A program made the translations under genes and the position numbers. A stretch of 64,000 nucleotides of DNA from NCBI RefSeq assembly GCF_022682495.2, contig NC_071389.1, forward strand, positions 56,876,239 to 56,940,238, in the 5' to 3' direction. Below are positions 9,969 to 23,150 of the stretch, one piece after another. The DNA is from Desmodus rotundus (taxonomy: Eukaryota; Chordata; Mammalia; Chiroptera; Phyllostomidae). The notes under the pieces were generated by a model. That model was not told the DNA's origin. It saw nothing but the letters and a program-made list of their open reading frames with translations, and did no database searches. Position 1 is the stretch's first letter, and each line of letters begins with the position of its first letter.

Positions 9969-12355
9969 CCTCCATCCCTAGACCCACTCTGAGTCAGTGC
10001 TTTCTTTGACACACCTTGACCAGAGATGGCACACTAGGTAGGAAAATATAATTGAAAACGTTAAGTTTCTCTCTCAAGAATTTGAAATGGAAATATGAGG
10101 GAAGTTTTCATTTGCCAGGAGGCAGATATATGAAGAAACAAAAAGAAAGAAAAGAGACAGACACGCTAAATGCAAATAAATCTTATTAGAAAGCAAAGCA
10201 CTCACATTCACGGCCCATGTCCTGGTTCTACCATGTATCATGTTCTCACTAGGGCTCAGCTCTAGGCCAGTTCTTGCTGAGACCAGGGAGAGGCTGTTCA
10301 GATTTCCCTGGGTACATGTGCATATACAATCTTTAAACTTCTATTTTATAAGGCATTTGAATAAGCTTCACTGAGGGATATAATTCAAGCCCAGGGTTCT
10401 AACTTCACAGCTTCTATGCATGCTTTCATATGTAGGCAGAACCGTGGTTCCATATACTTTCATCAGCTTTATTGTTGGTTTGATTTTTAGAATAGTTGGA
10501 CTCTTGACCAATCATCACACTGCAAATGGTTTATCGGCTGTGTCCTCACACTGGATAAAGAAACAGTTTGAACAATATGGTAGGTAGGTTAGGTTAGCCT
10601 GCCAGAAACTCAGTCAGATTTAGTCATTATTATTTCTATATCCATATGATTCTGTGCCCTGGAGCTCCACTTCTATCAAAGGGTTCTTACAAAAGTCAGA
10701 GGTGTTGTAAGTGACTTAGTATCATGGAAATAAAACTTCTGCACCTGAAAAGCTACAGCATTTATGAAATCAAGAAGGTCAGCATGACCATGTGCTGAGC
10801 CAGAAGTGGTATGATAGCTATTTATTCCATAACCTTTGCCTTTCAGCACTTGTTTTGTAAGGGTACTTCAACCGCCACATTTCCGTCCTTAACATGGCTA
10901 TCCCTTAGAAATCGGCTCCACGGGGCACAGAATCAAAAGAAATGTTTCTGCAGTGCAATTGGGACAAATTGTTCCCTGCAAAATTGGATGCTAAAAAGAA
11001 CACCAATTCTTATACAAAGTAGTGTGGATATAGTGGAACACATGTTTAAAATACTAATGGAACTATTTTACATGCATAACTTTCACTGTAGTTAATACCT
11101 CAATGGATGCTGCTTTTACAGTTGTATCTCACTGGCTTGCAACAGAATTTCAGAATAAGAAGACACATGCCAGAAAGAAAGAATTTAACACTGTTAATAT
11201 TGTTTGTGCCCGTTTTGCATTAGGGAGATGAACACCAGCTCAATTCTTTTTCCATCCGGTCTACTAAACAATGACCTCTATAACCTGAAAGAAAATTAGT
11301 AGTGTGCAGGAAAAATATTTTTTAATGATTTTGAAGAAAGGTTAATTACCTTAACAACTAGAAACTGTTCAAATCTTCCAAAACCCCTTTTAAATTCCCT
11401 TTGCTGCTGTATCTTATTTGTCAGGTATTTACATCTCAAATGATTCTTTTTCTTTCTCGAAAAGAACTCACTTTTTTTTGCTTTAGACTTTGACAGAGTT
11501 TTCATTTATTTTATTATACAAAATAAGATCCATGATATTTGCAAAGTATACTGATATTCTTTTCATATTTACCTTAAATATGAATATACATTTAAAGCTA
11601 CCTATAAAAAGTTACTCCCACTTATGTTTCACCTGAAAGATAAGATATCCAATTGATACAAACAATTGCTTCTAAGGAGGAATCTAATGTTATTTTCTGT
11701 GTCCCATGGTTTATTTGTTCCTAATGTGTTTTTTAAATCCTGATTATAATTATTTTTGTTATATTATAGGAGTCCCTAGTATTTTATCAACAATGAAATT
11801 TTCAAGCTACAGGTGTGCATCAGCAAAACGCACTCTAGGCGGTTCACCGGGGCTACTCTTGAGTGGTAAGTCTTTGTTTCCGCAGCACGAATCCAGCTTT
11901 CTCTCTATTGGCTGCCAAAAAGTGAAATTGTCTTTTGGCTTAGATTTCATTTTAATTTCATTTTACCCTTTGTTCTCAATTTCTATTTCTTCTCAAGGGC
12001 ATTTTTAACAAAACATTCTTCTATCTAAGTGTACACATGTTTTACTGGGTCAGGGCTTTGGACAAAAACTTTGTACATTGTATAAAAAAGCATGAATTGA
12101 AGAGTGAGCTGGTGGGTTGTAAAGGTCTGTGTTCTACATAATACCAACTGTCTAAAATTCCTTGGATTTGTGACAATCCAGATGGTTGGCATCATGAGGA
12201 TAAAATCTCTGGAAAATTGACTAGATATTTCCGTTTTAGCATCATTTCTATCATCAATCAATTAGTCAATCAGTTGTCAGCATTACAAATAATCTTTCTT
12301 AAATGTACATTGAGCACAAATCAGGTTATGACACTCTATTAGTATTAAGGACATA
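9969..12355. other. Non-coding DNA, no element recognised
   Basis: No repeat family or supportable gene. The 94-aa frame at 10811 and the 100-aa frame at 11706 have no recognisable domain. Confidence 0.45.
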
Positions 12356-12486
12356 CAGGGGTGGGCAAAAGTAGGCTTACCCTTGTTCATATAGAAAAAG
12401 ACATGCAGGTTACAATTATTACAATAACTCTATTAATGCTATATTTTACGTATTCACAACTGTAAAGCTACTTTTGCCCACCCCTG
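12356..12486. mobile_element. Mariner-type MITE (131 bp)
   Basis: Terminal inverted repeats start CAGGGGTGGGCAAAAGTAGG at the left; the right end read on the minus strand matches 23 of the first 25 bases. The left flank is TA (12354-12355), the usual Tc1/mariner target; the right flank has decayed to TC. The 80-base centre is AT-rich and has no coding capacity. A relative lies at 16942-17053. Confidence 0.85.
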
Positions 12487-14700
12487 TCGATTGGTATGAG
12501 AACAGTTCTTTTTTCTGGGAGTTGTCGTTCACGTGAGGATGCTGGATATATTGATGAAAAACATGAATAAATTTAAGATAACACATGATGCTGAACAGAA
12601 AATGCATTCTGTGAGAGTTCAGAGGTAAGCAGGGAGACCATTCTTCCTGAGTCTATTGAGTTTCTGTGCAAGCAGAGGCACCGATTCTCTTTGTTCCAGA
12701 TTATTTTTAATGGGTGTTTGCATAGAAAGCAGCCTGAGAAGATAGAAGTAGTGTGACCCTCAGAGCACAGGGCAGGTGTGTATGCTGCCCAGTATGATAA
12801 TGATAATGTTCATCTCCAGGCAAAGATTAGGCAGATTTGCTTACAAACCATGGTAGAAAATTGGGGTTGCCTAAGTTCAGGCCTCCTCAGCTGTGATGCA
12901 TACCTGCTACGTGCGAAGCATCCTCTTGCAAAATTTGAGTCACAAGAGACCTGACGTAAATATGAAACTCATACGGCTTTGCGCGCTGTGAGTGATAAAA
13001 TCCTATGTCTCTGACCCAGGAGTCTTGTGCTTTGAAATGCGCTACCTATGAAATTGTGGCAGACACATATTTGTGAGCTTTCAAGTGGAGTAAACCTCAG
13101 ACTTTTCACAATTTCTGACTTTCCATTTGGAAAAAAGAAGAATATTTTGATAACATATTACATGTACATAAATCTTTCCTGGGTGTTGGCACATTCCTGG
13201 CCATGAATAAATTTTAGTTGCCTGGAATTTAGGATTCTATCAAACCCTGAATAGCACATGAAGGGGGAGGTGGTATAGGTAAAGGTGTAATTAGCTAATT
13301 TGTCCTGGGAGGTTGACTTTAACAGGGCACATATATGTAAAAGAAAAAGATATTGGAAAAATTGGACAACCCCAAAAGACATGCTTACTCTTCTATTTCA
13401 CCTGGGTTATCTGAGTATAACCCATGATGAATATCTCTTATTTCTTTGCTGAAATCTTTGTATGAATGGTATTTTTTTTATTGGAAATCGTATTGTAAAT
13501 TAGATTATTGCTCCATACATTTATTCACCTTTTGGCTGACAGTGTAGATAAGCTTGTTTTAGTACAGAAATGTGTACAAATAACATAGCTTTGAAGTGAT
13601 GGCAACCAGTACTGAAGAGAGCTGCCTATTAAGAGATTTAATCATGGGGAGGCTTGTGTTCAATAAAAGTTATCAAAAGGCATTATCATAATGAGCAGAT
13701 TTAGTGCTCCTCAAGTACAACACCTTATGAATTATGCAAAGCCATTTTTGAACTACAATGCAACACTAAATTAGGTCCTTCTTTTGTAAAAAAAATATAA
13801 AGCATAATCGAAATCAGATACTATTCTCTGCTCATTTCTGATTTCTACAATGCTGTCTTGATTTTGTAAACCTACAGAAATTGTGTTTTTTCTTTACTCC
13901 TTTTTCTTGTTTTAATGACACCGTATATCAGTTTCTCTTTTTTTTCTAGGGCTGGCTTATGAAACCAACTGGCACTGGTACCAATCCTTCACGGTGGAGC
14001 CCAGCAAATGCCGTTGCCATTTCCCTTAAGTGAGACTAGTCTCACAAACACACTGCCTCCATTTAGTGAAAATAAAAGGGGGAGAATGAAAGAGGAAATC
14101 ATGCATATCTTAAAATAACAGCAGCCATATGACAGTTTCAGGCCTGTGTTTGGAGAATTTGCATATATCCCATTAGTGTGCCTGAGCTTCACTTTCAAAT
14201 TTTGATGTTGCCAGTCAATTTTCAGAGGTCAATAAGATCTTTTTCTAAATGCAAGTTTTCTTATAATTGTACCTCAATAACTGACAACCGGCCCTGACAA
14301 AAAGACAAGAAAGACAAGTGTTTGTTGCAGGAAAACATCAATATATGGCATTTCTCAGACAGGGCTGCTTTGGAAAAACTCTGCTATTTTTGGACCATTA
14401 GCATCAAGTCAAGGTTTCAAATGATGAATTCAATTAGAGTGGAGTTGACTAAGTGATCTAAAATGGTATGCATTAGGAGCAATGTACAAGCAAGAGGTTC
14501 ATTAACTGGCAGTATCAATGTGATCACCTTTTAGTAACACAATCAATTTGCTGGTCTTCGAATAGTAGTGGTGGTCAGACTAAATTAAATTTAATGTACA
14601 TTGATCAAATGATTTACAGTATCTAGATTTACAGCATCTCAGAATAAAGAATGATGACTTTCAAGTATTCCTGGAGCAAAGAGAGGAATAAATCTAAAAT
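12487..14700. other. Non-coding DNA, no element recognised
   Basis: Mostly unique-looking sequence. 14330-14660 is free of recognised repeats, low in simple repeats, and contains several TAATTA/CAATTA-type homeodomain-like words. It could hold a conserved non-coding element, but only alignment can tell. Confidence 0.4.
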
Positions 14701-15340
14701 GGGCCAAGTAAAGTGAGAAAACTTGCCTTTTGTTTGCTTCTAAGTTTTACAATAGTTCTTTTCCTGAAGCCTGCAAAAAATATCAGACTAATGGAAATCC
14801 TGCGAACTCCACAGATGCTGCGGGCTTGAGTGCTGCGTTGACAAATTGGTATTCCATTTACATTCCCATCCAAGCCTTTACCTTTTGTATGGCTGCACTC
14901 CTACTGACAGGTGCCATGCACGCAATGCCGTTACGATGTGCTGGACTAGTCAGCGTGGCTTAATAAGGAAACCATGAAGATTTACATATAGGAAGCGCAA
15001 AACAGTTTAAATCTATTCCAAGCACATCGGAATTCTTCAAGTTTCAACTCTTTCCTTAATGTATGTATATGAATAAAAGAGTAGTGGTAAAGATCTCATT
15101 CGACGTGGCCGCGTGTGTCGTATTCAGACATGCTTTGCAATGTTGTACTTTGTTTTTTGTCCAAAGCGCTGTTGACTGTCTGCATAAGATTTGCCAGTAA
15201 CTATCATGCCAGAGCCTGCGTTTCCTACTTGCACTCCAAGTGTCTGGCTCTTGAATGGCGTGGTGAGGGGGGATTTTGAGGACTAATGGAACTCTGTTTG
15301 ATATGTGTATGTTCTGTAAGGTAAAACTATTTCCCATACT
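14701..15340. other. CpG-retaining block with no recognised gene
   Basis: About 17 CpG dinucleotides fall between 14795 and 15265, including a run of five within 15098-15120, while the surrounding several kilobases have very few. Two frames cross it (77 aa plus, 93 aa minus); neither shows a domain. It could be a recently inserted element, a decayed retrocopy or a conserved regulatory segment. Confidence 0.4.
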
Positions 15341-15611
15341 TCACCAGCAATTAGTACAGTCCAGAGTCAGATTATACACCAGAAATATTAAACAATAATA
15401 AATTTAAAAATTGTTACCAAATAAAATACAATACCCCCCTTAACTGAGAATACTTTGAAAAAGCTCCTTGGTTTTACAGACATTCTTTAAAGCTCCAGAA
15501 TTGACTGCTATTCTGTTAGGCTGGGCTAGGGGGTGCCATAACCTTACAGCTGAGTGAAATCTGGACCCCGGACTGAAAACAGGATGCTTTACCAGCCTCT
15601 TGGCAGATAGG

Positions 15612-15614
<3 letters not shown>

Positions 15615-15647
<33 letters not shown>
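15615..15647. repeat. (TG)n microsatellite
   Basis: About 16 uninterrupted TG units. It causes the histidine-threonine run in the minus-strand frame at 15440-15766, which is not a gene. Confidence 0.95.
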
Positions 15648-15648
<1 letters not shown>

Positions 15649-16941
15649 GTGAGTATGCACACATACACAGGTTTCTACCCACTTTGGTAAGGTCCCCAAA
15701 AGAAGAAATTTTTAGCAAGAATATTTGCAACTGTTGATTTTTACATGGAATATGTTGATGTTTCAAATCTTTGTAAAATTTAAAACATGTGAATATCCTA
15801 TCTTTGAAAAACTAGAGGCTATTTTTCCATAAATGAATCTTTATGTTTTTCTCCAAACTTTAAGATAGGGAGTTTTTAAGAATAATTGAAGTTCTGAACA
15901 GTTAACCTGCCAATTAAAAATTTTGTTATACAATTTTTTTTTCATGAATAAGCCAATTGTGTTTAGGTCAATCTATTAACAATGTGTTTTAGAGACAGAA
16001 GAGGCCAATTCAATTACTAAATTTTCTAATTTTATCACATCAGGAAATTAAAATATTTTGGGTAAAGATCAGGTTTTGTTAAGTTAGAAAACATAGTTAC
16101 TAATATTGAGCCACTATCATTGCTGCTTTTAACTTTTCAGAAGTATTGCTATCATTTAGATATTTTGATTACAATACTTATTTAAATGGCACCTTTCCTA
16201 GTCTAGTAACTAATTAATAAAGAGATGTTTAGGGAAAGCCTATATAATAAAACCTCCTTGCATATATTTTGAGACTCAGGTTTAGAATTATTGAGGAGCT
16301 TGGGTCCTCATGCTTTCTTTATGGGCATATTTTAAGTTTCTTGTGAGGCTGTTTTTAAGGGAATTTTAATGAATGCAATCATTCTTTTATTTAAATTTTC
16401 TTCATCCACCAATATAAAAGACAAATTCTGGATCAAAAGTTTGGTGAGGAATAAAGGATTGCTAAATTGATTGAATTAATTTTAGAAGTACATGTTAAAC
16501 GGTTACAATGCCCCAGCTGTGACAGATTTGATGAATGTGAAGCTAAGTGTAATCTTTCCCTCACACTAGTTGAATTTCGTAAACAGAGAGAAAACCATCA
16601 CCACGTTACTTTACTTGGCAATAAATAAAATAGTCCTTCCTTCACCCATTTCATAGATAAAAAAGATATGAATTGACTCACCTAAAAAGTATATTTAGTA
16701 CTTCTGAGAGGAACGCTATTTTATATACCATCCATTGTTTTAACTTGTGGGAAGGCTTCTCTCAGGCTTAAGTTCGGGGGAGGGTAGTTATTTAATTAAT
16801 TAATTTAGTAAATAACTAATAAGCACTTAAAATAAGCCAGTCACGATACATCAGCTGGGGGAAATAGGTCAGTCCTTATTTTAATGATTCCCACAGTTTA
16901 GTTTGCCAAATGAAGAATTATAGAGAAAATTAACACCATAC
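15648..16941. other. Non-coding DNA, no element recognised
   Basis: AT-rich. AATTAATTAATTTAG near 16790 is the only notable low-complexity word. Confidence 0.45.
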
Positions 16942-17053
16942 CAGGGTGGGACAAAAGTAGGTTTACATGGAAAATAATAAAATCATTAATAAATAATAAC
17001 ACAGGAATAAACTGTTTCACTTACAAATGTGAACCTATGTGTGCCCCACCCTG
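16942..17053. mobile_element. Mariner-type MITE (112 bp), second copy
   Basis: The left end CAGGGTGGGACAAAAGTAGG and the reverse-complemented right end CAGGGTGGGGCACACATAGG are imperfect terminal inverted repeats of the same type as the MITE at 12356. The AT-rich centre (AATAATAAAATCATTAATAA) resembles that of the first copy. It is more diverged and about 20 bases shorter. Confidence 0.8.
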
Positions 17054-20000
17054 CATTTCAGAAGCAAAGCAGGCTAAGGAGGTGGAGTGAAAGCGCTTCA
17101 AAGGAAAATTCTGTCACCTCTGTCCTTTAACAGGAAGGCCGCATCCTACGTAAAGGAAGGTAAAAGGTGTGGTTGAGCATCGCAGTTGGAACCACCTGAT
17201 ACCACTGAATTCCCGATTTAGTTCAGGAGTATTACCACCATCAAGTGATAGGTTCCCAAGCAACTTTTAGTGCCGAGTAGATACATTTTCACTCTAGGTG
17301 CGGCCTTCACCTAAACTTTTTTGTACTTATCATGACCCTCAAAATTGTTAGCATATTAAAGGGCATCAGTAAAGTCCTTCAACTGATATTTGTAGCTGAA
17401 ATCAGAGTAAAAATGATGCTTTCCTGACACCTAATTAAAATAAACTTGTAAAAGAAAACCTCAAATATGTAAACTTCATTGACATTCAGGTCCTCTTAAA
17501 ACTTGCTTTCCTTAATGACGAAATGCCCCTTCTAAAATGCAGTTGTTTGTGTACGGTGTTTGTGAATGGGTGTGTGTATTTGCCCAGCCGTGTGCCTGAA
17601 AGTGATTGAAGAGGTCAGCAAGGGTGCCCTCTACCCAGTTCAGTTTTTATAGCCATTCAGCCCTTGCCAGTCAGAATGTGATGGATGACTTCAGGAACTG
17701 AACTCTGACCCTCACTGGGAGAACATGCTCCTTGTCAGAAGTATCTCAAAGGATTCCTATTACCCTTTAATTTAAAAGACTCTTGAAATTATTTATAATT
17801 TTTGCCCTAGGTAATGAAAACTTCCTTTTCAGTTTATAATAAGTTCATAGCAAAATAATGTGTTCTCTAAATAGCCATTCATGGCATAATATTACAATCT
17901 GATTTAGATAATATTAATATTTTAGCCAGAAAGTACTAATTGCCACCCAATTATTATAAAAATAATTGACCAAATTAATCTAATATATATAATTTATTTG
18001 TAGCACGGAACAAGTCTTGAAAAAGGCAAGCAAATTGTGAAAGAAAAAGATATGTTACTTTGTTGGTATTAAATTTAAAAACATACATGAATGCTGTGTA
18101 TAATACATAAACCCCTTGAAAAAAATTAAACATATACAAACAGAAGATCAGTCAGTAGTAACACGCAATTAACTGATTCCCCCAAAATAATTGGAAGTTT
18201 GATTATTTTCATCTCATGTCAGTGCTGCCTTTTGCTATATTTTATTATATTATAATGAAATAAGGCTGGATAATAAAATCCAAAACCCCAGTTATACCTT
18301 AGAGCTCCCAAAGATTCCTCTAAGATACTTGCCAGTACAGACGTTATGCCTAAGTCAAGCAGACATATTTAAGCAATGGAAAATTTATTAACCTTCAGAG
18401 GAAATTATGTTAAAAATCTGGTAAAGCAATGAATATGTTGAGTCTACCTCAGTTCAGGTTTTTTCCTAAGATGTGTAGATCGGCTAACACTAAAATTAAC
18501 ATTTTTAGCCCACTTTATAACATGATAAATTTTAAAAGAAAAATTAGCCTCGTTTCTTATTACACAGATTTTATCAGATATCAGAATGCTCTTAGCACTA
18601 TGTCTGTGTGACCAGATTATGACAGATTTATTTTCCTTGTAAATTGCTTTTAAAGATAAATATAAGCCATTTGGGAAGAGATTTATCCTTTTTGAAAAAA
18701 TTCTAGCTACAAGAAAAAGCTTACAGTTGAAATAAAAGCTGTACTTAAATATTCAACGTTCAATAAAGGGCATGACTAAGTTACATCTCTATATAATCAG
18801 AAAACATGGGATTGCACCAAAAAATATTCATGAAGAATGAGAAGTTTAAGAGAGAAGAAATGTATAAGTCTTTAAAATTAAACCCAGGAACACAATTTAA
18901 GAAGAGATTGAAGCAATATGGTACATCTTTTCACATATATTGTATTAAGTGTATACTTTATTTTCATCACGATTTTAGTGGATTAATTCAGTATTTCATT
19001 TCCAAATAATGGTCAAAATATGATACTATTTTTTGTCCTTATGTTTGTAAATTTACTTCTTTGTGAATTTATCTATTTTATCCCTTTCACCCAACATTCT
19101 CACTTTCACCCCTTTTTCTTAGCATGCACTTATAACTTCCACTAGCGCTTTTTAAAAAATGTTAGTGGAGTATTATTCAATATTCACAGTATTGTATCAA
19201 TAATATTTTATACAGCATTGCTGGGAACACAGAGCCAGGTACGTTATGAGCCTGCGCATGGTGTCCCCTGGAGGCACGCATGCAGAGTATTTCTGGTCTT
19301 AAGAGGCAGCCCCGATGTGTTCAATGAGATGACGATGCCTAGTTTGCAGCAGTTGCTGAATTAATGAGTGCTACTTCTCAGGAAGAATCCAGTTTTTCTA
19401 CTCTGAGTCCCTCTCTCTATATTGTAACTTATAATAACATCTTATCACTTCTGTTTGGTAAATGTAATATTATTAATGAAGTCATTACTTCCATAGATAT
19501 TTATTGACTAGTTTCTGTGTGAGAGTTCTTGTTCTAGGTACCAACATAGTTGGCAGACAACCTTTGCATTCTCTCATGCTCAATATTTTACTGTCAGGAT
19601 TAACTAGTTGCAATCTTAACAATTCTACATCCAAAATAGTGAGATAGTAAAATTGGAGGCAGCTAAAACTGTAAGTGAGGTATAGGAAAAAAAAAATGTT
19701 GCTGTCATTTTCTTTAATCTTTGCTTCTCCACTCCCCCACCTTCAATAGAGGAAATATACTCCAGATGTGCGATACCGTGTGAAATAACCAAAAATGATG
19801 TTTTGTCCTTTTTATTTAAAAAATAGAGCAGACAGACTATGATTATCTTTCATTTGCTCTCAGGTAAGTCTGCAAAGATATGTGCGCCTTTTTCCCAATA
19901 ATTTCTCGTGTTTAAACCTTTTCTCTTTGAAGATTTTTGGAGAAATCACAGGGTTGATTTTTTTCCCTCTCTGAAAATATATAGTAATTTTCCTTCAGTG

Positions 20001-20729
20001 TCCTGAATGAAGTGAGAAAATTATAATTGAATGTCAAAATTAAATCTATTTCAAATAAGGCAAGAGAGCTAAGTTTGCATGCGATGAACATTCACAATTG
20101 CTAGCCAGGGGCAAGTAACATAAATGATCAAAAACCTTCCCCTTTGGATGTGTTCACAGAATAAAGACTCAGAATTTGGCTGTTCATAAGGAAGGCTTTG
20201 TAGGTGTATGGGCTACCCAGTTACACAGTGTTCTGAATCTGGTTTAACACAGTATTATAAACATTTCGAAATTTTTAATAATCTATGAACAAAGAGCCCT
20301 GATTTTTTTTTTTTGTTTTTGGAACCAGGTTCTGCAAATGATATAGCCAGCAGGCTGTGGGCTGGGCCAGAAACCAATTTACATCAGCTTAGGCTCTAAA
20401 TGCTTGAAAAACAAGAAAAGTCCACCATCAGTGCTAGAGTGGAAATGGTGTCTTTAATGATTAAATATTAATGACATTGCTTTAGAAAAGAAATGAAGAC
20501 ACAAGAAGAACTTGTGGAGCATCCCATTTCTGGGTTTCCTGATTACTATCTCACTCAGATTGGAATAGTAAAAATGAAATCTGCTTTTTATTTCGGCCAA
20601 TTCTAAAACTTCCTTTCTGTTCAGCCTTTCTTTTTGGGTGTTTTCTTCTGCTTTCTCTGTAAATAGGTAAATTTTCAGAAGAAAGATATCCATCTAAAAC
20701 TTAAATAAAATAGGAATAATAGTAGTATA
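17054..20729. other. Non-coding DNA, no element recognised
   Basis: Long AT-rich stretch with only short, domain-free frames. 19200-19330 is somewhat GC-richer with scattered CpGs, but I recognise no family there. Confidence 0.45.
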
Positions 20730-20826
20730 TAGAAGTGTATCTCTTTCATTGCTTAGAGGATTAAATGAGAGAATGATTGTCAAATGTTTAACAAGTTTTG
20801 GGCACATATTAGGTTATTAATGCATT
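20730..20826 (+). mobile_element. MIR SINE 3' part
   Basis: GAGGATTAAATGAGAGAATG followed by TGGGCACATATTAGGTTATTAATGCA matches the MIR 3' part 'gaggattaaatgagataatg ... tggcacatagtaggtgctcaataaatg'. Confidence 0.65.
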
Positions 20827-21022
20827 TAATAATTTTTCCACCACTAATTTAAACTTCATTGTAAATAATTAATATATACATATAGTAACTAAATAACTGC
20901 ATAAAAAACTTAAAGTGTCACATTGAAAATAATTTCATTTATCATCATTTTATTTCTCTTTACTACTAACATTACATAAGTTTTGCACTCAATTTCCTTT
21001 TCCTCTTTATTTGAAGTCTTTT

Positions 21023-21241
21023 TAAAAAAGATTTCATTTGTTTATTTTTAGAGAGAGGGGAGGGAGAAAGAAAGAGAGGGAAACACTGATATGCAAGAGA
21101 TACATTGAGTGGTTGCCTCTCGCAGGCCCCAAACTGGGGACCTGGCTCAAACCCCAGGCATGTGCCTGACTGGGAATTGAACCAGCGACCCTTTTGTTCC
21201 CAGACTGACACTCAATCCACTGAGCCACACCAGTCAGGGCA
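21023..21241 (-). mobile_element. VES SINE
   Basis: On the minus strand it starts GCCCTGACTGGTGTGGCTCA and runs through GGTTCAATTCCCAGTCAGG to a CT-rich tail. An 11-base perfect target-site duplication, TGAAGTCTTTT, flanks it at 21012-21022 and 21242-21252. The two minus-strand frames here (79 and 64 aa) are SINE artefacts. Confidence 0.95.
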
Positions 21242-21252
21242 TGAAGTCTTTT

Positions 21253-22725
21253 AAATAAATGAAATTTTATAATAATTATTTTATGTGGACAAATCTTTTC
21301 CTGTTAGTTTCCCTCTATTCAAGGTTCTACATATTTCTTTGTCTTCTTCAAATAAAACATATAAAATGAAGCTAAGATATGAAAAAATGTGGTTAATATT
21401 TTTTGATATTCATAGCTTGAAACTAAACATAGTACTAGCTTTCATATATCAAATCAATTTACTGGTTATTTCTATGAATCATTAGATCACAAAGAATTGA
21501 TAACATTTTCCTTGTAAAATTAGATTTACATATACTTTCCAAGCAAGTAAATATGGAAGACAGTGCAGGAGAGTGTGGTTGGCGGAGAGTCATAGAAAGA
21601 AGCAATGCATCTTTTCTCAGAGCTTCAAAAGGGGAAATGTTAACAAGGAGCTGGAAGGTAGCAGAGAAATCCTAATGAAGTTCATTTCCCACTGGTCAAA
21701 GAGATGAACATTTTAGAAGGCACAGCAATTGATTAGTAGGCTTATTAAATATTAACACACCTTTCTCACTTTCTTCATTAGAGATTTTGCATCGTAACTA
21801 AGAATGTGACCATGCCTAAGAGTCAAATTCTTTCAAGAACTAAGATAGGCATCAGCAGTCACATTTGCTGTTTTCTTATAATGTATATTCCTTTATCTCA
21901 CAAATACTAGCAACCTTGCTGGTATAATGCTCTAAAGAGCACACACACACTCTCATGCACAGTCATTAAAGCAGTAAGAAGAAACACTTATCACATAAGG
22001 TGTATATTATTGGCTAACATTCCAAGGTAGTCTTTGTGATAGTTGTTTCTAAGCTTCTTCTGGGACACTTGGCAACACCATCCTTCTAGGTGAGGTGGCA
22101 AATGACCCTGACTTACCTGCTAGACACCTTAGGCAAGTGTAGCATTCAGTCTGGACAATGGCTTTCTGATGTTTCTGAAAACAGTATCCTGCTTGACTTT
22201 CCAAAGTTTTGGGGATCCTCATTTGTTGTGATCATTGTATTGTCAGAATATAAAATTTAAACAAACAAATGTCTTAAAATAGAGAAACTGCTTTCTGTGA
22301 GAGGCTGAAATAACTCCATATTTTTATGTATACTGAGACCAAAGGGATCTTAAGAATTTACTATCATCTTTCCTTCCAAGTACTACCTACTCTCCCAGCC
22401 CATGTTCACACCCTAGTTCAGTTTGTCAGCGGTTCTCGTGTGCACAGTGTTCCCTTTACGCAAATTGATGTTACCAGGCGAATTTTAATAGGTTCAATAT
22501 CTAGTGCGTCCCTCTCTTTGTTCCTTAGGTAGAGGTATATATTTAGGGGTACCCAGGAATCCTTACGTAAAAGCAAAATTCTTCCGGTATTGTGCATTTT
22601 AATAGAAAGCTTAGCTTAAATAAGTGATAAAATTTTATAACTTGAAACAGTGCCAGTTACTCTTTTATCCTCATTTAGATAAATAGAAAAATTAAGCTTT
22701 GAAAAATACTGTAGGGGTTAAGACC
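21253..22725. other. Non-coding DNA, no element recognised
   Basis: AT-rich, no recognised family. ORFs are short and domain-free. Confidence 0.45.
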
Positions 22726-22794
22726 CTTCTCTATGTGTATGCTTCTTGAATTCCATCAGAACCCTTGAATTCAAGAGGCATACACATAGAGAAG
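22726..22794 (+). repeat. 28-bp near-perfect inverted repeat (hairpin)
   Basis: The left arm 22726-22753 and right arm 22767-22794 are reverse complements at 27 of 28 positions, separated by a 13-base loop. The single mismatch would be a G:U pair in a plus-strand RNA, so such an RNA could form an unbroken 28-bp stem. Each arm holds a GAATTC at its loop-proximal end. There is no matching extension outside the arms and no recognised transposon. Confidence 0.9.
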
Positions 22795-22959
22795 AAGGCA
22801 GTCACAGAGAGAGGAAATGTTATATGATTGCAGTTGCCAGTTAATTATACAGACAATTTTGTTTAGAAGTTTGGAAATTACTCGTGGTTTAGTAGAGATG
22901 GGTTTAGAGAGGAGATAAAATTTAAACTTGCTTCAAGGCAACTGTGAAAAAAAATATAT

Positions 22960-23150
22960 ATGAACTTGGCTTTTAAATCTCATCTTCGTCATTTCCTAAC
23001 TGTGCCTTAGGAAATAAATTTTGTTGTCCAATCTTTAGTTTATTAATTGTTAAAATAAACCATTGTTTCAGTGATTCATTTGGTGAATCCACATAAAATC
23101 ACCAAGCATAGTGCCTTATAGATAGTAGGCTCCCGATAACACTGTGTGAG
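22960..23150 (+). mobile_element. MIR SINE
   Basis: TTTCCTAACTGTGCCTTAGG, a decayed 'tctgtaaaatgg' centre, and AGCATAGTGCCTTATAGATAGTAGGCTCCCGATAA give the ordered MIR blocks. Confidence 0.6.

Noticed and set aside
16236..16275. CCTATATAATAAAAC word similar to the 5' end of bat Helitrons
   Set aside because: Only about 15 bases match, with no Helitron 3' hairpin or CTRR end found downstream.
19259..19275. Minus-strand CTCF-like word (CCTCCAGGGGACAC)
   Set aside because: Two mismatches in key core positions; too weak to annotate.
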